A DNA stretch of 64,000 nt. Origin: Sphingomonas lenta (GTDB lineage: Bacteria; Pseudomonadota; Alphaproteobacteria; Sphingomonadales; Sphingomonadaceae). The position numbers were made by a program, and so were the translations under genes. The stretch is taken from contig NZ_NSLI01000001.1 in NCBI RefSeq assembly GCF_002288825.1, positions 186,001-250,000 on the forward strand, given 5' to 3'. Shown one piece after another: positions 26,387-34,322 of this stretch. Within the stretch, counting starts at the first letter, position 1. The number at the start of each line of letters is the position of its first letter. The notes beneath the pieces are model-generated. The model was not told the DNA's origin. It worked only from the letters and a program-made list of their open reading frames with translations, and did no database searches.

Positions 26387-26983
26387 TCACCGGGACGTCG
26401 GCACCGCCATGGGCGCGGCCGGCGCGCCGACCTGCAGGGGGGCCTGGGCGGCCGCGCTGAAGGCGAGGGGCACGTCCTCGTCAATGAACGCGCTCATCGG
26501 CGCGCCCAGCGGGATCCGGGCGGACGTGCCCGTCATGAAGAAGCCCGCGGGCGCGAAGATCAGCGCGGACGCCGCCACCGCGCCGACGCCGCCGGCCTTG
26601 CCCTTGTCGTCCAGCTGGCCCGTCAGGCGGATGGTGCGGTCGCCGACGCGGACGTGGAGCGCGCGGGCGTTGATCTTGCCCGACTTGCCCCACATGCCCT
26701 TGTTGCGCACGTCGGTGATCTCGCCCATCGCCGGGCTGCCGGCGGGGATCACCACCTGGCCGTTCACCGTCACCGCCTCCGCGACCTCCATCTGGAAGCG
26801 GTGGCCGACGCGCAGGGTCTTACCTTTGATGGTGAGCTCCTCGCGCGTCCGGAGCGCGACGGGCGTGCCGGTGCGCAGCACGGCGGCGCCCGCGGGCGCC
26901 ACGGGCGCGAGCGGCGCGACCTGCGCGGAAGCGGCGGTCGCCACGAGAAGCGCGCCCGCGAGCGCGACGGTCGGTCTGATCAT
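26387..26983 (-). CDS. Secreted hypothetical protein
   Basis: 198 residues with a signal peptide (MIRPTVALAGALLVATAASA, cleavage before QVAPL). The mature part contains LRTGTPVALRTREELTIKGK and GEITDVRNKGMWGKSGKINA, a beta-rich pattern, then a hydrophobic stretch (GGVGAVAASALIFAPAGFF) that could be a membrane-associated segment. Similar proteins occur in sphingomonads without a known function, as far as I recall. It lies between the RTX protease and the secretion operon, all in the same direction, but with a strong hairpin after it. Confidence 0.65.
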   Translation of the reverse strand: MIRPTVALAGALLVATAASAQVAPLAPVAPAGAAVLRTGTPVALRTREELTIKGKTLRVGHRFQMEVAEAVTVNGQVVIPAGSPAMGEITDVRNKGMWGKSGKINARALHVRVGDRTIRLTGQLDDKGKAGGVGAVAASALIFAPAGFFMTGTSARIPLGAPMSAFIDEDVPLAFSAAAQAPLQVGAPAAPMAVPTSR

Positions 26984-27047
26984 GTATGTTCCCCCTTGCC
27001 GGCCGGAAAGGCCGGTTCGGACAGGAGATTACACCCGTGCGCGCGAG

Positions 27048-30017
27048 TCAAGCCGCCGGTATGTCGCCCACCGGCTGCACGACGGCGAAGCTCGCCGCGG
27101 TGAGCACCGTACCTGCCGCGAGCTGCGCGAACAGCACGGCGGCGCCCGCGCCCGAGCCGTCCGCGTCGTAGAACAGCCGGCCCGTGGCCTGGTCGTAGAC
27201 GAGCCGGTCGTCCGCGTCCTGTGCGGCGGTGCCGAGCACGAACTCGCCCGCCTGTACGCCGCCGTCCGCCACGCCCGCGAACACGTCGGACGCGAGCCCG
27301 AGGAGGTCGCCGGAGGCGAAGTCCTGGACCGTGTCCACGTTGCTCGTGCCCGGCGCGGCGGTGAACGCGAACGTGTCCGCCCCGCCCAGGCCGATGAGCG
27401 TGTCGGCGCCGCCGCGCCCGTCCAGCACGTTGCCGGCGGCGTTGCCGACCACGGTCTGCGCGTACTCGTTGCCCCTGAGCGTGTACGCGGAGCCTGCGTC
27501 CGCCGCCCGGCCATCGGTCGCGGCCAAGCCCTCCACCTCGGTCCCTTGCCGCAGCTGGTAGCTGGCGCTGGCGTAGACCACGTCCGCGCCCTGGCCCGCC
27601 TGCTCCCTCACCACGTCACCCTGGCTGAACACGCCATAGGTGTCGTTGCCGAACAGGCCAATGAGCGTGTCGGGCAAGGCCTGGCCGTCGCCGCCGCGCC
27701 CGTTCAGGATGTTGTTGCCGTAGTTGCCGGCTATGACCTGGCTCGCGCCGTTGCCCACGAGATAGATGGGCTCGGTGCCCGCCTGGTCCGAGTTGGACAG
27801 GTACTCAACCGCAGCCGTGGAGTACAGGAAGTAGCTCGTGCCGGATGCATACACGGTGTCGAACCCGCCCGTGTCCTCGATCACGTCGCCGGTCGCGAAC
27901 ACCCGGTACACATCGTCGCCCAGCCCGCCCGCCATGGTGTCCACGCCGCCGCCGCCGCCGGAACTCAGGATGTTCGCGCCGTCGTTGCCCTCCAGGCGCT
28001 GCGATTGCTCGTTGCCGCCGATGTTGATGGCCGCCGTGCCCGCCGCCGCACGCAGCAGCTCCACGGACGCGCCGCCGCTAAGCAGGTAGCTGCCCTGCTC
28101 GACCACGAGCGCGTCCCGGCCTTCGCCCGCGGCCTCGACGACGAGCGTCGCGGTGGACGACACGCGGTACAGGTCGTCGCCCGCGCCGCCGCGCAGCGTG
28201 TCCGCGCCGGTCCCGCCCGCCAGCGTGTCTCGCCCCTCGCCGCCGTCGAGCAGGTCGTCGCCCGCGCCGCCGTCCAGCACGTCGTCGCCGCCCAAGCCGC
28301 TCAGCGTGTCGGCTCCCGCCGACCCGCGCAGCACGTCGTTCGCCGCCGTGCCGCCGATCGCGCCGCTGCCCAGGACGAAGTCGGCGAGCGTCGCGGCGCT
28401 GCCGATCCACAGGTTGAACGCGACGCCCGCGCTCGACGCCGTCACCCAGGTCCAGCCTCCGCTCGGCTGGAGCTTCAGGTCGGTCGGCGCGAAACCGGAC
28501 AGGTCGATCACGTCCACGCCCGCCTGGAAGTCCATCACCTGGTCGACCGCGCCCGTCGTCGACTGGGACGCCGCCGTCCAGACGAAGTCGTCCGCGCCCG
28601 CGCCGCCGTAGAGCAGGTTCATGCCCGTTCCCGCGACCAGCGTGTCGTCGCCGCCCTCGCCGTACAGGTCGAGCCGGGCCGTCCCCGCGCTGAGCGTATC
28701 CGCCCCGTCGCCCGCGCGGATCGAGCCCCCGAACGCGCCGTCCGCCGCGACCGCGTCGTCGCCCGCGCCGAGGGTGACGTACACCGTCTCCACCTCGCGC
28801 GCCGCCTGCGACAGGGTGATCCGCCGCGCGGTCGAGCCCGTGGCGGCGATATTGGCCGTGTCCTGACCCGCGCCGCCGACGAGCACGTCGTCGCCGTCCG
28901 CGTGGAACAGGTCGTCGCCGTCGCCGCCCTCCAGCGAGTCCGCGCCCGCGCCGCCCTGGAATGTGTCGTTCCCAAGCCCGCCGCGCAGCACGTCGGCGTC
29001 GTCCTCGCCGTTGAGGATGTCAGCGCCGTCGCCGCCGTCGATCACGTCCGCGCCCGCGCCGCCCCACACCGTGTCGCGGTCCCCGCCGGCGTCGATCAGG
29101 TCCGCGCCGTCGCCGCCCTCGATCGAGTCGGCGCCGAGCCCGCCGATCAGCTGGTCCGCGCCGCCCGCGCCGCGCAGCGTGTCCGCGCCGTCGCCGCCGT
29201 CCAGCCGGTCCGCGCCGCTTCCGCCGCGCAGCAGGTCGTCCCCCGCCAGCCCGCTGATCACGTTGGTCGCGCCGCCGACCGCGCCCAACCGGTCCGACGC
29301 CGCCGTCCCACCTTGCGTCAGCGTCGAGGTCGCGGCGTTCCAGGCGTCCGCCGGCTTGGCCGCCGGATCGCCGTAGAGGTGCTTGACCGCCGACACGTCG
29401 AACGGCCCGAGCCCTGTTCGGCTGTACCCGCCCGACTTGTAGCTCATGACCGTGCTGCCGTAATGGTCGGTCTCGGGCGTCAGCGTCACGTCGCCTTCGT
29501 GCGGGTGCTTGAGCCCCACCGCGTGCCCGATCTCGTGCAGCAGGATGCCCAGGTCGCCCGCCCAGCTATGGTCCATGAAGATGTCGCTATAGACCTCGCC
29601 GCCCCAGCCGTTGGACGGGTAAAAGGCAAAGCCCGCCGTTCCCGGCCGCAGCATGTCCATCTCGAAACGCATGAACAGGACGTCGCCCTCGCCCGGCGCG
29701 ACCTCGATGAAGGACAGGCCGGACACGTCCGCGAACGCCCGCAGCGCCTTGCGCGCCATGTCCTGCTGGCCCGCGTCGAAGGGCGCGAACGTCGCCAGCC
29801 CATCCGCGTCGTAGCGCGTCCGGTGATGCGCCGGCACGGCGGTCGGGAAGGAGAAGCTGAGATAGGCGAGCCGGCCGACGGCGCCGTTCACCGTCGAGCC
29901 CGACAGCAGCGCCGTATGGTCGCTGACCATCATGCCCGCCGCCGCCGGGACGAGCGTCGCGCCGCCTTGCCCTTCGGCATCCAGCGCACGCGCCCATTGC
30001 TCGCAAACACCGCACAT
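27048..30017 (-). CDS. Serralysin-like RTX metalloprotease, type I secreted
   Basis: 989 residues, no N-terminal signal peptide. Residues 40-215 are an M10 catalytic domain with the zinc site [12 protein letters not shown] (161-172, HExxHxxGxxH) and the Met-turn VMSYKSGGY (190-198). From about residue 255 come long runs of the calcium-binding nonapeptide GGxGxDxLx (for example [20 protein letters not shown]), interrupted by beta-rich spacers. The C-terminus ends in a [20 protein letters not shown] region, as expected for an uncleaved type I export signal. The protein is longer than classical serralysins (about 480). GGGAGG lies before the ATG. The T1SS-like genes lie just downstream. Confidence 0.92.
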   Translation of the reverse strand: MCGVCEQWARALDAEGQGGATLVPAAAGMMVSDHTALLSGSTVNGAVGRLAYLSFSFPTAVPAHHRTRYDADGLATFAPFDAGQQDMARKALRAFADVSGLSFIEVAPGEGDVLFMRFEMDMLRPGTAGFAFYPSNGWGGEVYSDIFMDHSWAGDLGILLHEIGHAVGLKHPHEGDVTLTPETDHYGSTVMSYKSGGYSRTGLGPFDVSAVKHLYGDPAAKPADAWNAATSTLTQGGTAASDRLGAVGGATNVISGLAGDDLLRGGSGADRLDGGDGADTLRGAGGADQLIGGLGADSIEGGDGADLIDAGGDRDTVWGGAGADVIDGGDGADILNGEDDADVLRGGLGNDTFQGGAGADSLEGGDGDDLFHADGDDVLVGGAGQDTANIAATGSTARRITLSQAAREVETVYVTLGAGDDAVAADGAFGGSIRAGDGADTLSAGTARLDLYGEGGDDTLVAGTGMNLLYGGAGADDFVWTAASQSTTGAVDQVMDFQAGVDVIDLSGFAPTDLKLQPSGGWTWVTASSAGVAFNLWIGSAATLADFVLGSGAIGGTAANDVLRGSAGADTLSGLGGDDVLDGGAGDDLLDGGEGRDTLAGGTGADTLRGGAGDDLYRVSSTATLVVEAAGEGRDALVVEQGSYLLSGGASVELLRAAAGTAAINIGGNEQSQRLEGNDGANILSSGGGGGVDTMAGGLGDDVYRVFATGDVIEDTGGFDTVYASGTSYFLYSTAAVEYLSNSDQAGTEPIYLVGNGASQVIAGNYGNNILNGRGGDGQALPDTLIGLFGNDTYGVFSQGDVVREQAGQGADVVYASASYQLRQGTEVEGLAATDGRAADAGSAYTLRGNEYAQTVVGNAAGNVLDGRGGADTLIGLGGADTFAFTAAPGTSNVDTVQDFASGDLLGLASDVFAGVADGGVQAGEFVLGTAAQDADDRLVYDQATGRLFYDADGSGAGAAVLFAQLAAGTVLTAASFAVVQPVGDIPAA

Positions 30018-30118
30018 GGTCCCACCCTCCCTGGCCGCGCGGCATAGCCGGGCCAGTTAGCGTAACCGACAAGAGGCGTGGTTAATAGCGGCCGTTTGCC
30101 ACGGCCGGCGCGGGGCGG

Positions 30119-30295
30119 TCAGCGGCGCGCCAGCCCCAACGAGGCGCGGAAATGCGAGCGCATATCGTCGGCGCGGGCGCGGTAGACCGACGCGGCCCTC
30201 ACATGCGCCTCCCGTAATGCGGGGATAGCCTCACCGCGCGCCAGGCGCTCCTCGTGCTTGGCCCAGGATTCCAGATCGTCCAGCGTCCAGCTCAT
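30119..30295 (-). CDS. Small hypothetical protein
   Basis: 58 residues (MSWTLDDLESWAKHEERLAR and onward), charged and helical, with several Arg and Glu. The ATG at 30295 is chosen because AGGGA lies 7 bases ahead; a longer frame to 30460 has no ribosome site and reads through non-coding sequence. No family recognised. It lies between the RTX protease start and the L,D-transpeptidase end. Confidence 0.5.
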   Translation of the reverse strand: MSWTLDDLESWAKHEERLARGEAIPALREAHVRAASVYRARADDMRSHFRASLGLARR

Positions 30296-30489
30296 GTTCG
30301 TCCCTAACGGAAGTAACCTGACGCAACACCGACCCTTTATGCGGCCAATATGCGTTGTTCTGGTTTCCAAAGTGTTGACGTTGACGATGAATAGGGGCGG
30401 GTGAGGCCGTCGATCGCGCGGTAATTCGTACAATTTCCGTTCGCGCGAGCCGAGGCGCACGGTCGCTGCTTAACCACGCCTCGCGGCCC
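30296..30489. other. Non-coding stretch upstream of the small gene
   Basis: The 194 bases between the small gene and the three-hairpin element are relatively AT-rich for this genome (for example the TATGCGTTGTTCTGG region near 30350), as expected of a promoter region. No specific sigma or operator site could be assigned. Confidence 0.4.
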
Positions 30490-30573
30490 GACGCGGGAGC
30501 AAGTCCCGCGTCGTCGGACCTAGCTGACGCTAGGCCGGCCGGGCTTGGGCGTCTCGCCCGCGGGGCGCGGGCG
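30490..30573 (-). ncRNA. Three-hairpin 3' element, copy C
   Basis: Read on the minus strand, 13 bases after the stop of the L,D-transpeptidase: hairpin 1 CGCCCGCG/CGCGGGCG (30573-30555), linker AGACGCCCAAGCCCGGCCGG (30554-30535), hairpin 2 CCTAGC/GCTAGG with loop GTCA (30534-30519), linker TCCGACGA (30518-30511), and hairpin 3 CGCGGGA/TCCCGCG (30510-30492), extended by GAC/GTC pairing with the linker. Hairpins 2 and 3 have stems quite unlike copies A and B yet remain fully paired. Confidence 0.6.
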
Positions 30574-30586
30574 TGCGCCCGGCGCC

Positions 30587-32032
30587 TTATGGCCCCACAT
30601 CCACGTGCCTCGCCTGCACCGCGACGCCCGCCCGGCCCTGGAACCCCAGCGCCGCCGCTACCGGCTCGTTCCAGCCATAGGGGTCGTTGCGCACCACCGG
30701 CTCCCCCACCTCGTCGAACAGCACCGTGTGGTAGAGCAGCCTGACGGGGATCTGGCGCGGGAGCTTCACGAACGTTTCCTCGGCCGTCGCGCGCGCTTGG
30801 TGCCACTGATCCGTCACGCCCCCGTCGCGCGCCAGCATCTCCGCGAAGCCCAGCGCATCCTCCACCCGCACGCAGCCGTGGCTACGGTGCCGCTCCACCT
30901 CGTTGAACAGCGGCTTGGCGGGCGTGTCGTGCAGGTAGATCGCGTGCTCGTTCTGCATGTCGAACTTGACGAGGCCGAGCGAGTTCTTCGGCCCCGGCTG
31001 CTGCACGATCCAGCCGTCCTCCCAAGCCATGTTGTTCGCGCGCAAATAGCCCGCCCCCTTGGGCGCGATCTCCTCCGCCGCGATCGATTTCGGCACCGTC
31101 CAGGTCGGGTTCGCCACCAGCCTGAAAATCGGCGAGCCCAGCTGCGGCGTCTCGTTCCCCGGCTCGCCGACGACGGCCTTGCGGCTGTCGGCGATCTGAC
31201 CGTCCTTCCAGTAGCTCAGGCGCGCCGCGGCGATGTTGACGTCGATCCGCGTCTCGGCCGGCGTGCGCTCCAGCCAGCGCAGCCGCTCCATCGCCACCGC
31301 GATCGCGCGCGCCCGGTCCGCGTCGTCCAGGTTGAGGATCGCCAGCGCGTCCGCGCCGATCACCCCGTCGGGCTTGATGCCGTAGTCCGCCTGCAGCCGC
31401 TTCACCGCCACCGCCATGGCGGGCGTGTAGCGGTCGCCCCGAGCCTGCTCCGCCGCGAGGTAATCGCTCGCCACCAGCTGCCGCGCGATCAGCGGCACGC
31501 GCGGGTCGGTCGCGCCCGGCTTCAGCGGCTCGGGCGGCGGCGGCACGACGGGCGCGCCCCGGTCCGGCTCGCGGCGCAGCGCCAGATACGCCGCCGACAG
31601 CTTCTTGTAGCTCGCGTCCTGCGGCGCCAGCCCCTCCAGCCACCCGCGCACGTCGCCCGCCGCCAGCGCCCCGCGCAAGCCCTGCTCCAGATCGGGGTCG
31701 GGCCGCGGCACCGTGTAGACCTCGTGGAGCTTCGTCGGGTCCGTCGCGCCGCGCGCCAGCGCCCCCGCATAAGCGAGCGCCGCCCGGTTCAGCGCCGCCG
31801 CGTCGACGCCGCTCCCGCCGGTATCGAACGGCATCCGGTCGAGCCCGTGCGCCGCGCGAGCGGCGATCGCGTCGCGGAGCTGCTTGGCCGTCTCCTCCGT
31901 CCAGCGCGCCTCGCCGGTGGGCGCGGCGGCCTGCGGCTCGGCGGCGGAGCTGTTGGATTCGGTGGAGAAGCTGACGTTGCAGGCCGCGAGGGAGAGGGCC
32001 AGCAGTGACGGACCGAACAGGCTGATACGCAC
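30587..32032 (-). CDS. L,D-transpeptidase lipoprotein (YcbB/ErfK type)
   Basis: 481 residues. The N-terminus MRISLFGPSLLALSLAACNV carries a lipobox (LAAC), so it is probably anchored to a membrane facing the periplasm. A scaffold domain is followed by a peptidoglycan-binding repeat (VAVKRLQADYGIKPDGVIGA) and the YkuD catalytic domain ending in the active-site motif HRSHGCVRVEDAL, with the upstream His in IYLHDTPAK. Such enzymes make 3-3 crosslinks in peptidoglycan. AAGGAGT precedes the start. A three-hairpin element follows the stop. Confidence 0.92.
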   Translation of the reverse strand: MRISLFGPSLLALSLAACNVSFSTESNSSAAEPQAAAPTGEARWTEETAKQLRDAIAARAAHGLDRMPFDTGGSGVDAAALNRAALAYAGALARGATDPTKLHEVYTVPRPDPDLEQGLRGALAAGDVRGWLEGLAPQDASYKKLSAAYLALRREPDRGAPVVPPPPEPLKPGATDPRVPLIARQLVASDYLAAEQARGDRYTPAMAVAVKRLQADYGIKPDGVIGADALAILNLDDADRARAIAVAMERLRWLERTPAETRIDVNIAAARLSYWKDGQIADSRKAVVGEPGNETPQLGSPIFRLVANPTWTVPKSIAAEEIAPKGAGYLRANNMAWEDGWIVQQPGPKNSLGLVKFDMQNEHAIYLHDTPAKPLFNEVERHRSHGCVRVEDALGFAEMLARDGGVTDQWHQARATAEETFVKLPRQIPVRLLYHTVLFDEVGEPVVRNDPYGWNEPVAAALGFQGRAGVAVQARHVDVGP

Positions 32033-32189
32033 CCGTTACTCCTTGGAACTAGGCGGACGGTAACGCGGCAAGCGGCGAACGGGTCCCGCCCGCACGGAGC
32101 TCCACCCCAACGAACCACCCCGGTTCGCACCCTTGACAATCCGGGCCCGATGTGGAACATAGCAGGAACAGGGCAGGGGAGCACGAGAC

Positions 32190-32708
32190 ATGGCGAGCAG
32201 GGGAAAACCGTCGGACGCACGGGGTCCGGCGGGCACGATCACGCGCCGCGGCGGCAAGGACGGCCCGCAGGTCGTCGCCACCACCGGCAAACGCTGGTCG
32301 GACGAGGCGGAACGGATCTTCCTCGACGCGCTGGCGTCGAGCTGCAACGTCCGGCTCTCCGCCGACGCCGCGGGCTTCTCGACCGTCGCGATCTACCGCC
32401 GCCGCCGCGACGACCCCGGCTTCGCCCAGCGGTGGCAGGCCGCGCTGGAGCAGGGATACGCCCGCATCGAGATGGCGCTGGTCGCCGCCACCGGAAACGC
32501 GCTGGAGGGCTTCGCGCCCGACGCGGACGCGCCCATCCTCGTGACCAACGCGCGCGACGCCATCGCCGTGCTCCAGCTCCACCGCGCGAGCGTGAAGGGG
32601 GAGGGGCGCTTCCCCGGCCGGCCCGCGCGCCCGCGCTCGCTCGAGGAGCTCAGCGCCGGCATCCTCGCCAAGTTCGAGGCGATCGAGGCCATGCATGGCA
32701 AGCGCTGA
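32190..32708 (+). CDS. Terminase small-subunit-like HTH protein (GTA type)
   Basis: 172 residues. After a basic, disordered N-terminus (KPSDARGPAGTITRRGGKDG) comes a helix-turn-helix-like region (FLDALASSCNVRLSADAAGF then STVAIYRRRRDDPGFAQRW). This fits DNA-recognition proteins found directly before the terminase in gene-transfer-agent-like clusters of alphaproteobacteria. The last 14 bases overlap the terminase gene. No catalytic motif. The assignment depends mainly on position and the HTH pattern. Confidence 0.6.
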   Translation: MASRGKPSDARGPAGTITRRGGKDGPQVVATTGKRWSDEAERIFLDALASSCNVRLSADAAGFSTVAIYRRRRDDPGFAQRWQAALEQGYARIEMALVAATGNALEGFAPDADAPILVTNARDAIAVLQLHRASVKGEGRFPGRPARPRSLEELSAGILAKFEAIEAMHGKR

Positions 32709-34194
32709 GGGCATCGCGGGGCGGGCACGCGACTGGAGCCACCTCCATCGCCCTCGCCCCCGCGGCCGCCGACGGCGGCTCGCCCCCGACATGACCGTCT
32801 TCCGCTATCTCTGGGACTGCGACGCCGACAAGCGCGCGCGGGCGATCGGGCAGCTGGGCCAGGAGGAGCGCGACGCGGTCGAGCGCTACTGGCCCGAATG
32901 GGCGCATGACGGCCAGCGGCCGCCGCCCGGCGACTGGCGCACCTGGGTCCTGATGGCGGGCCGCGGCTTCGGCAAGACGCTCGCGGGCGCGAACTGGGTG
33001 CTGGAGGCCGCCAAGGCCGACGGCTCGCTCCGTATCGCGCTGGTCGCCGCGACGCTGGACGAGGCGCGCCGCGTCATGGTCGACGGCCGCAGCGGCCTGC
33101 TCAGCGTCGCCGACCGCTGGATCGAGGAATGGAGCCCCAGCCGCGACCTCATCCGCTTCGTCGGCGGCGCGGAGGCGACGCTCTTCTCCGGCGCGAACCC
33201 CGACCGCCTGCGCGGCCCCGAGCACCACATCGCCTGGTGCGACGAGCTCGCCAAATGGGAAAAGCCGCTCGACACCTGGAACAACCTCCAGCTCGGCCTG
33301 CGCTTGGGGCGGCACCCCCGCGCGCTTGTCACCACCACGCCGCGCCCCGGCCCCGCGCTCCGCCGCATCATGGCCGAGCCCGGCTGCGTCGCCACAGGCG
33401 GCCGCACGACCGACAACCCGCACACCTCCGCCGCTTACAAGGAAACGGTCCAACAACTCTTCGCCGGCACCAGGCTCGGCGCGCAGGAACTCGACGGCCT
33501 CCTCCTCCCCGACGGCGGCGCCCTCTGGACTCCCGAGACGCTGGAGAAGTGCCGGCGATGGAGCGGCGCGTCCCTTCCCCCGTTCGCTTCGAGCGCAGTC
33601 GAGAAGCCTTCGACGTCGGGTACGTCGCGGTTTCTCGACTGCGCTCGAAACGAACGGGAAGGGGGTGGTCGAGACGAACGGGAGGGGGCGGCCTTCACCC
33701 GCACCCTGATCGGCGTGGACCCACCCTCCGGCGACGGCACCTGCGGCATCGTCGCCTGCGCGCTGGACGAGGACCGCGCCGGCCACGTCCTGGCCGACCA
33801 CAGCGTCACCGGCCGCTCGCCCGAAGGCTGGGCCCGCGCCGTCGCCGACGCCGCCGCGGTCCACGGGACACGGGAAGTCGTCGCCGAGCGCAACCAGGGC
33901 GGCCAGATGGTCGCCTCCGTGCTCCGCGCCGCCGACACCGGCCTCCACGTCCGCCTCGTCCACGCCAGCGACGGCAAGACCACCCGCGCCGACCCGGTCG
34001 CCCTCCTGTTCGAGGCGGGCCGCGTGACGCTCCACGGCCGCCTTCCCGACCTGGAGGCGGAGCTGCTGGGCCTCGTCGCCGGCGCGCCCTACCAAGGCCC
34101 GGGCCCCAGCCCCGACCGCGCCGACGCGATGGTCTGGGCGCTGACCGAATTGATGCTCAAACGGCAGGCGAGGGTAGGGGTGCACATCTTCTGA
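32695..34194 (+). CDS. Phage/GTA-type terminase large subunit with in-frame repeat insertion
   Basis: 499 residues. The ATPase half has Walker A MAGRGFGKTLAGANW (Lys94), Walker B HHIAWCDELAKW (Asp183-Glu184) and the motor motif VTTTPRPGPA. The nuclease half has GVDPPSGDGTCG, AERNQGGQM and DRADAMVWALTEL, the acidic residues of the RNase H-like fold. Between them (about residues 294-333) lies a non-homologous stretch, PPFASSAVEKPSTSGTSRFL and what follows, encoded by a family II repeat; the reading frame stays open. It resembles the DNA-packaging ATPase of RcGTA-type clusters. No portal or capsid gene follows. Codon 32 (ATG, 32788) is an alternative start nearer to the homologous core. Confidence 0.8.
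   Translation: MASAEGIAGRARDWSHLHRPRPRGRRRRLAPDMTVFRYLWDCDADKRARAIGQLGQEERDAVERYWPEWAHDGQRPPPGDWRTWVLMAGRGFGKTLAGANWVLEAAKADGSLRIALVAATLDEARRVMVDGRSGLLSVADRWIEEWSPSRDLIRFVGGAEATLFSGANPDRLRGPEHHIAWCDELAKWEKPLDTWNNLQLGLRLGRHPRALVTTTPRPGPALRRIMAEPGCVATGGRTTDNPHTSAAYKETVQQLFAGTRLGAQELDGLLLPDGGALWTPETLEKCRRWSGASLPPFASSAVEKPSTSGTSRFLDCARNEREGGGRDEREGAAFTRTLIGVDPPSGDGTCGIVACALDEDRAGHVLADHSVTGRSPEGWARAVADAAAVHGTREVVAERNQGGQMVASVLRAADTGLHVRLVHASDGKTTRADPVALLFEAGRVTLHGRLPDLEAELLGLVAGAPYQGPGPSPDRADAMVWALTELMLKRQARVGVHIF
33573..33665. repeat. Palindromic repeat, family II, copy 1 (inside the terminase gene)
   Basis: The left arm CGTTCGCTTCGAGCGCAGTC then GAGAA and the right arm TTCTCGACTGCGCTCGAAAC then GAACGG are inverse copies separated by about 25 bases, with further CTTCCCC/GGGGAAG ends. 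A partial third arm (GTCGAGACGAACGGGAG) follows at 33668. Related copies are intergenic at 47565-47642 and 55178-55256. Confidence 0.85.
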
Positions 34195-34207
34195 GCGCTC
34201 ACTTCCC

Positions 34208-34274
34208 CGTCACCCCGGACGGGGGGTTCCCAGCAAAGTACTACTTTGCTGGGAACCCCTGTTCCGGGGTCCAT
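34208..34274. repeat. REP-like repeat, family I, copy 3, with nested palindrome
   Basis: Family I ends (CGTCACCCCGGAC and GTTCCGGGGTCCATCG) enclose a perfect 18-bp stem, GGGGTTCCCAGCAAAGTA with its complement around a central C (34223-34259). The inner AGCAAAGTA/TACTTTGCT also occurs in copy 2. The structure lies between the terminase stop and the convergent RTX gene stop. Confidence 0.8.
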
Positions 34275-34322
34275 CGTCGATCGGGCACTCCCGAGAGAGG
34301 GCGCGCACGACGCACTGTTGCT

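Noticed and set aside
28200..29260. Regular short repeats that could be mistaken for a CRISPR or tandem array
   Set aside because: The repeats are in frame and encode GGxGxDxLx calcium-binding motifs. Their spacing is 27 bases with degenerate codons and there are no unique spacers.
26343..30047. A very long plus-strand open frame opposite the RTX protease
   Set aside because: It is low-complexity Arg/Ala/Val sequence mirroring the RTX repeats. The minus strand has a zinc protease motif, RTX repeats and a ribosome site.
32033..34194. A prophage around the terminase
   Set aside because: No integrase, portal, capsid, tail or lysis genes, and no attachment repeats, were found on either side. 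Only the two terminase-type genes are present.
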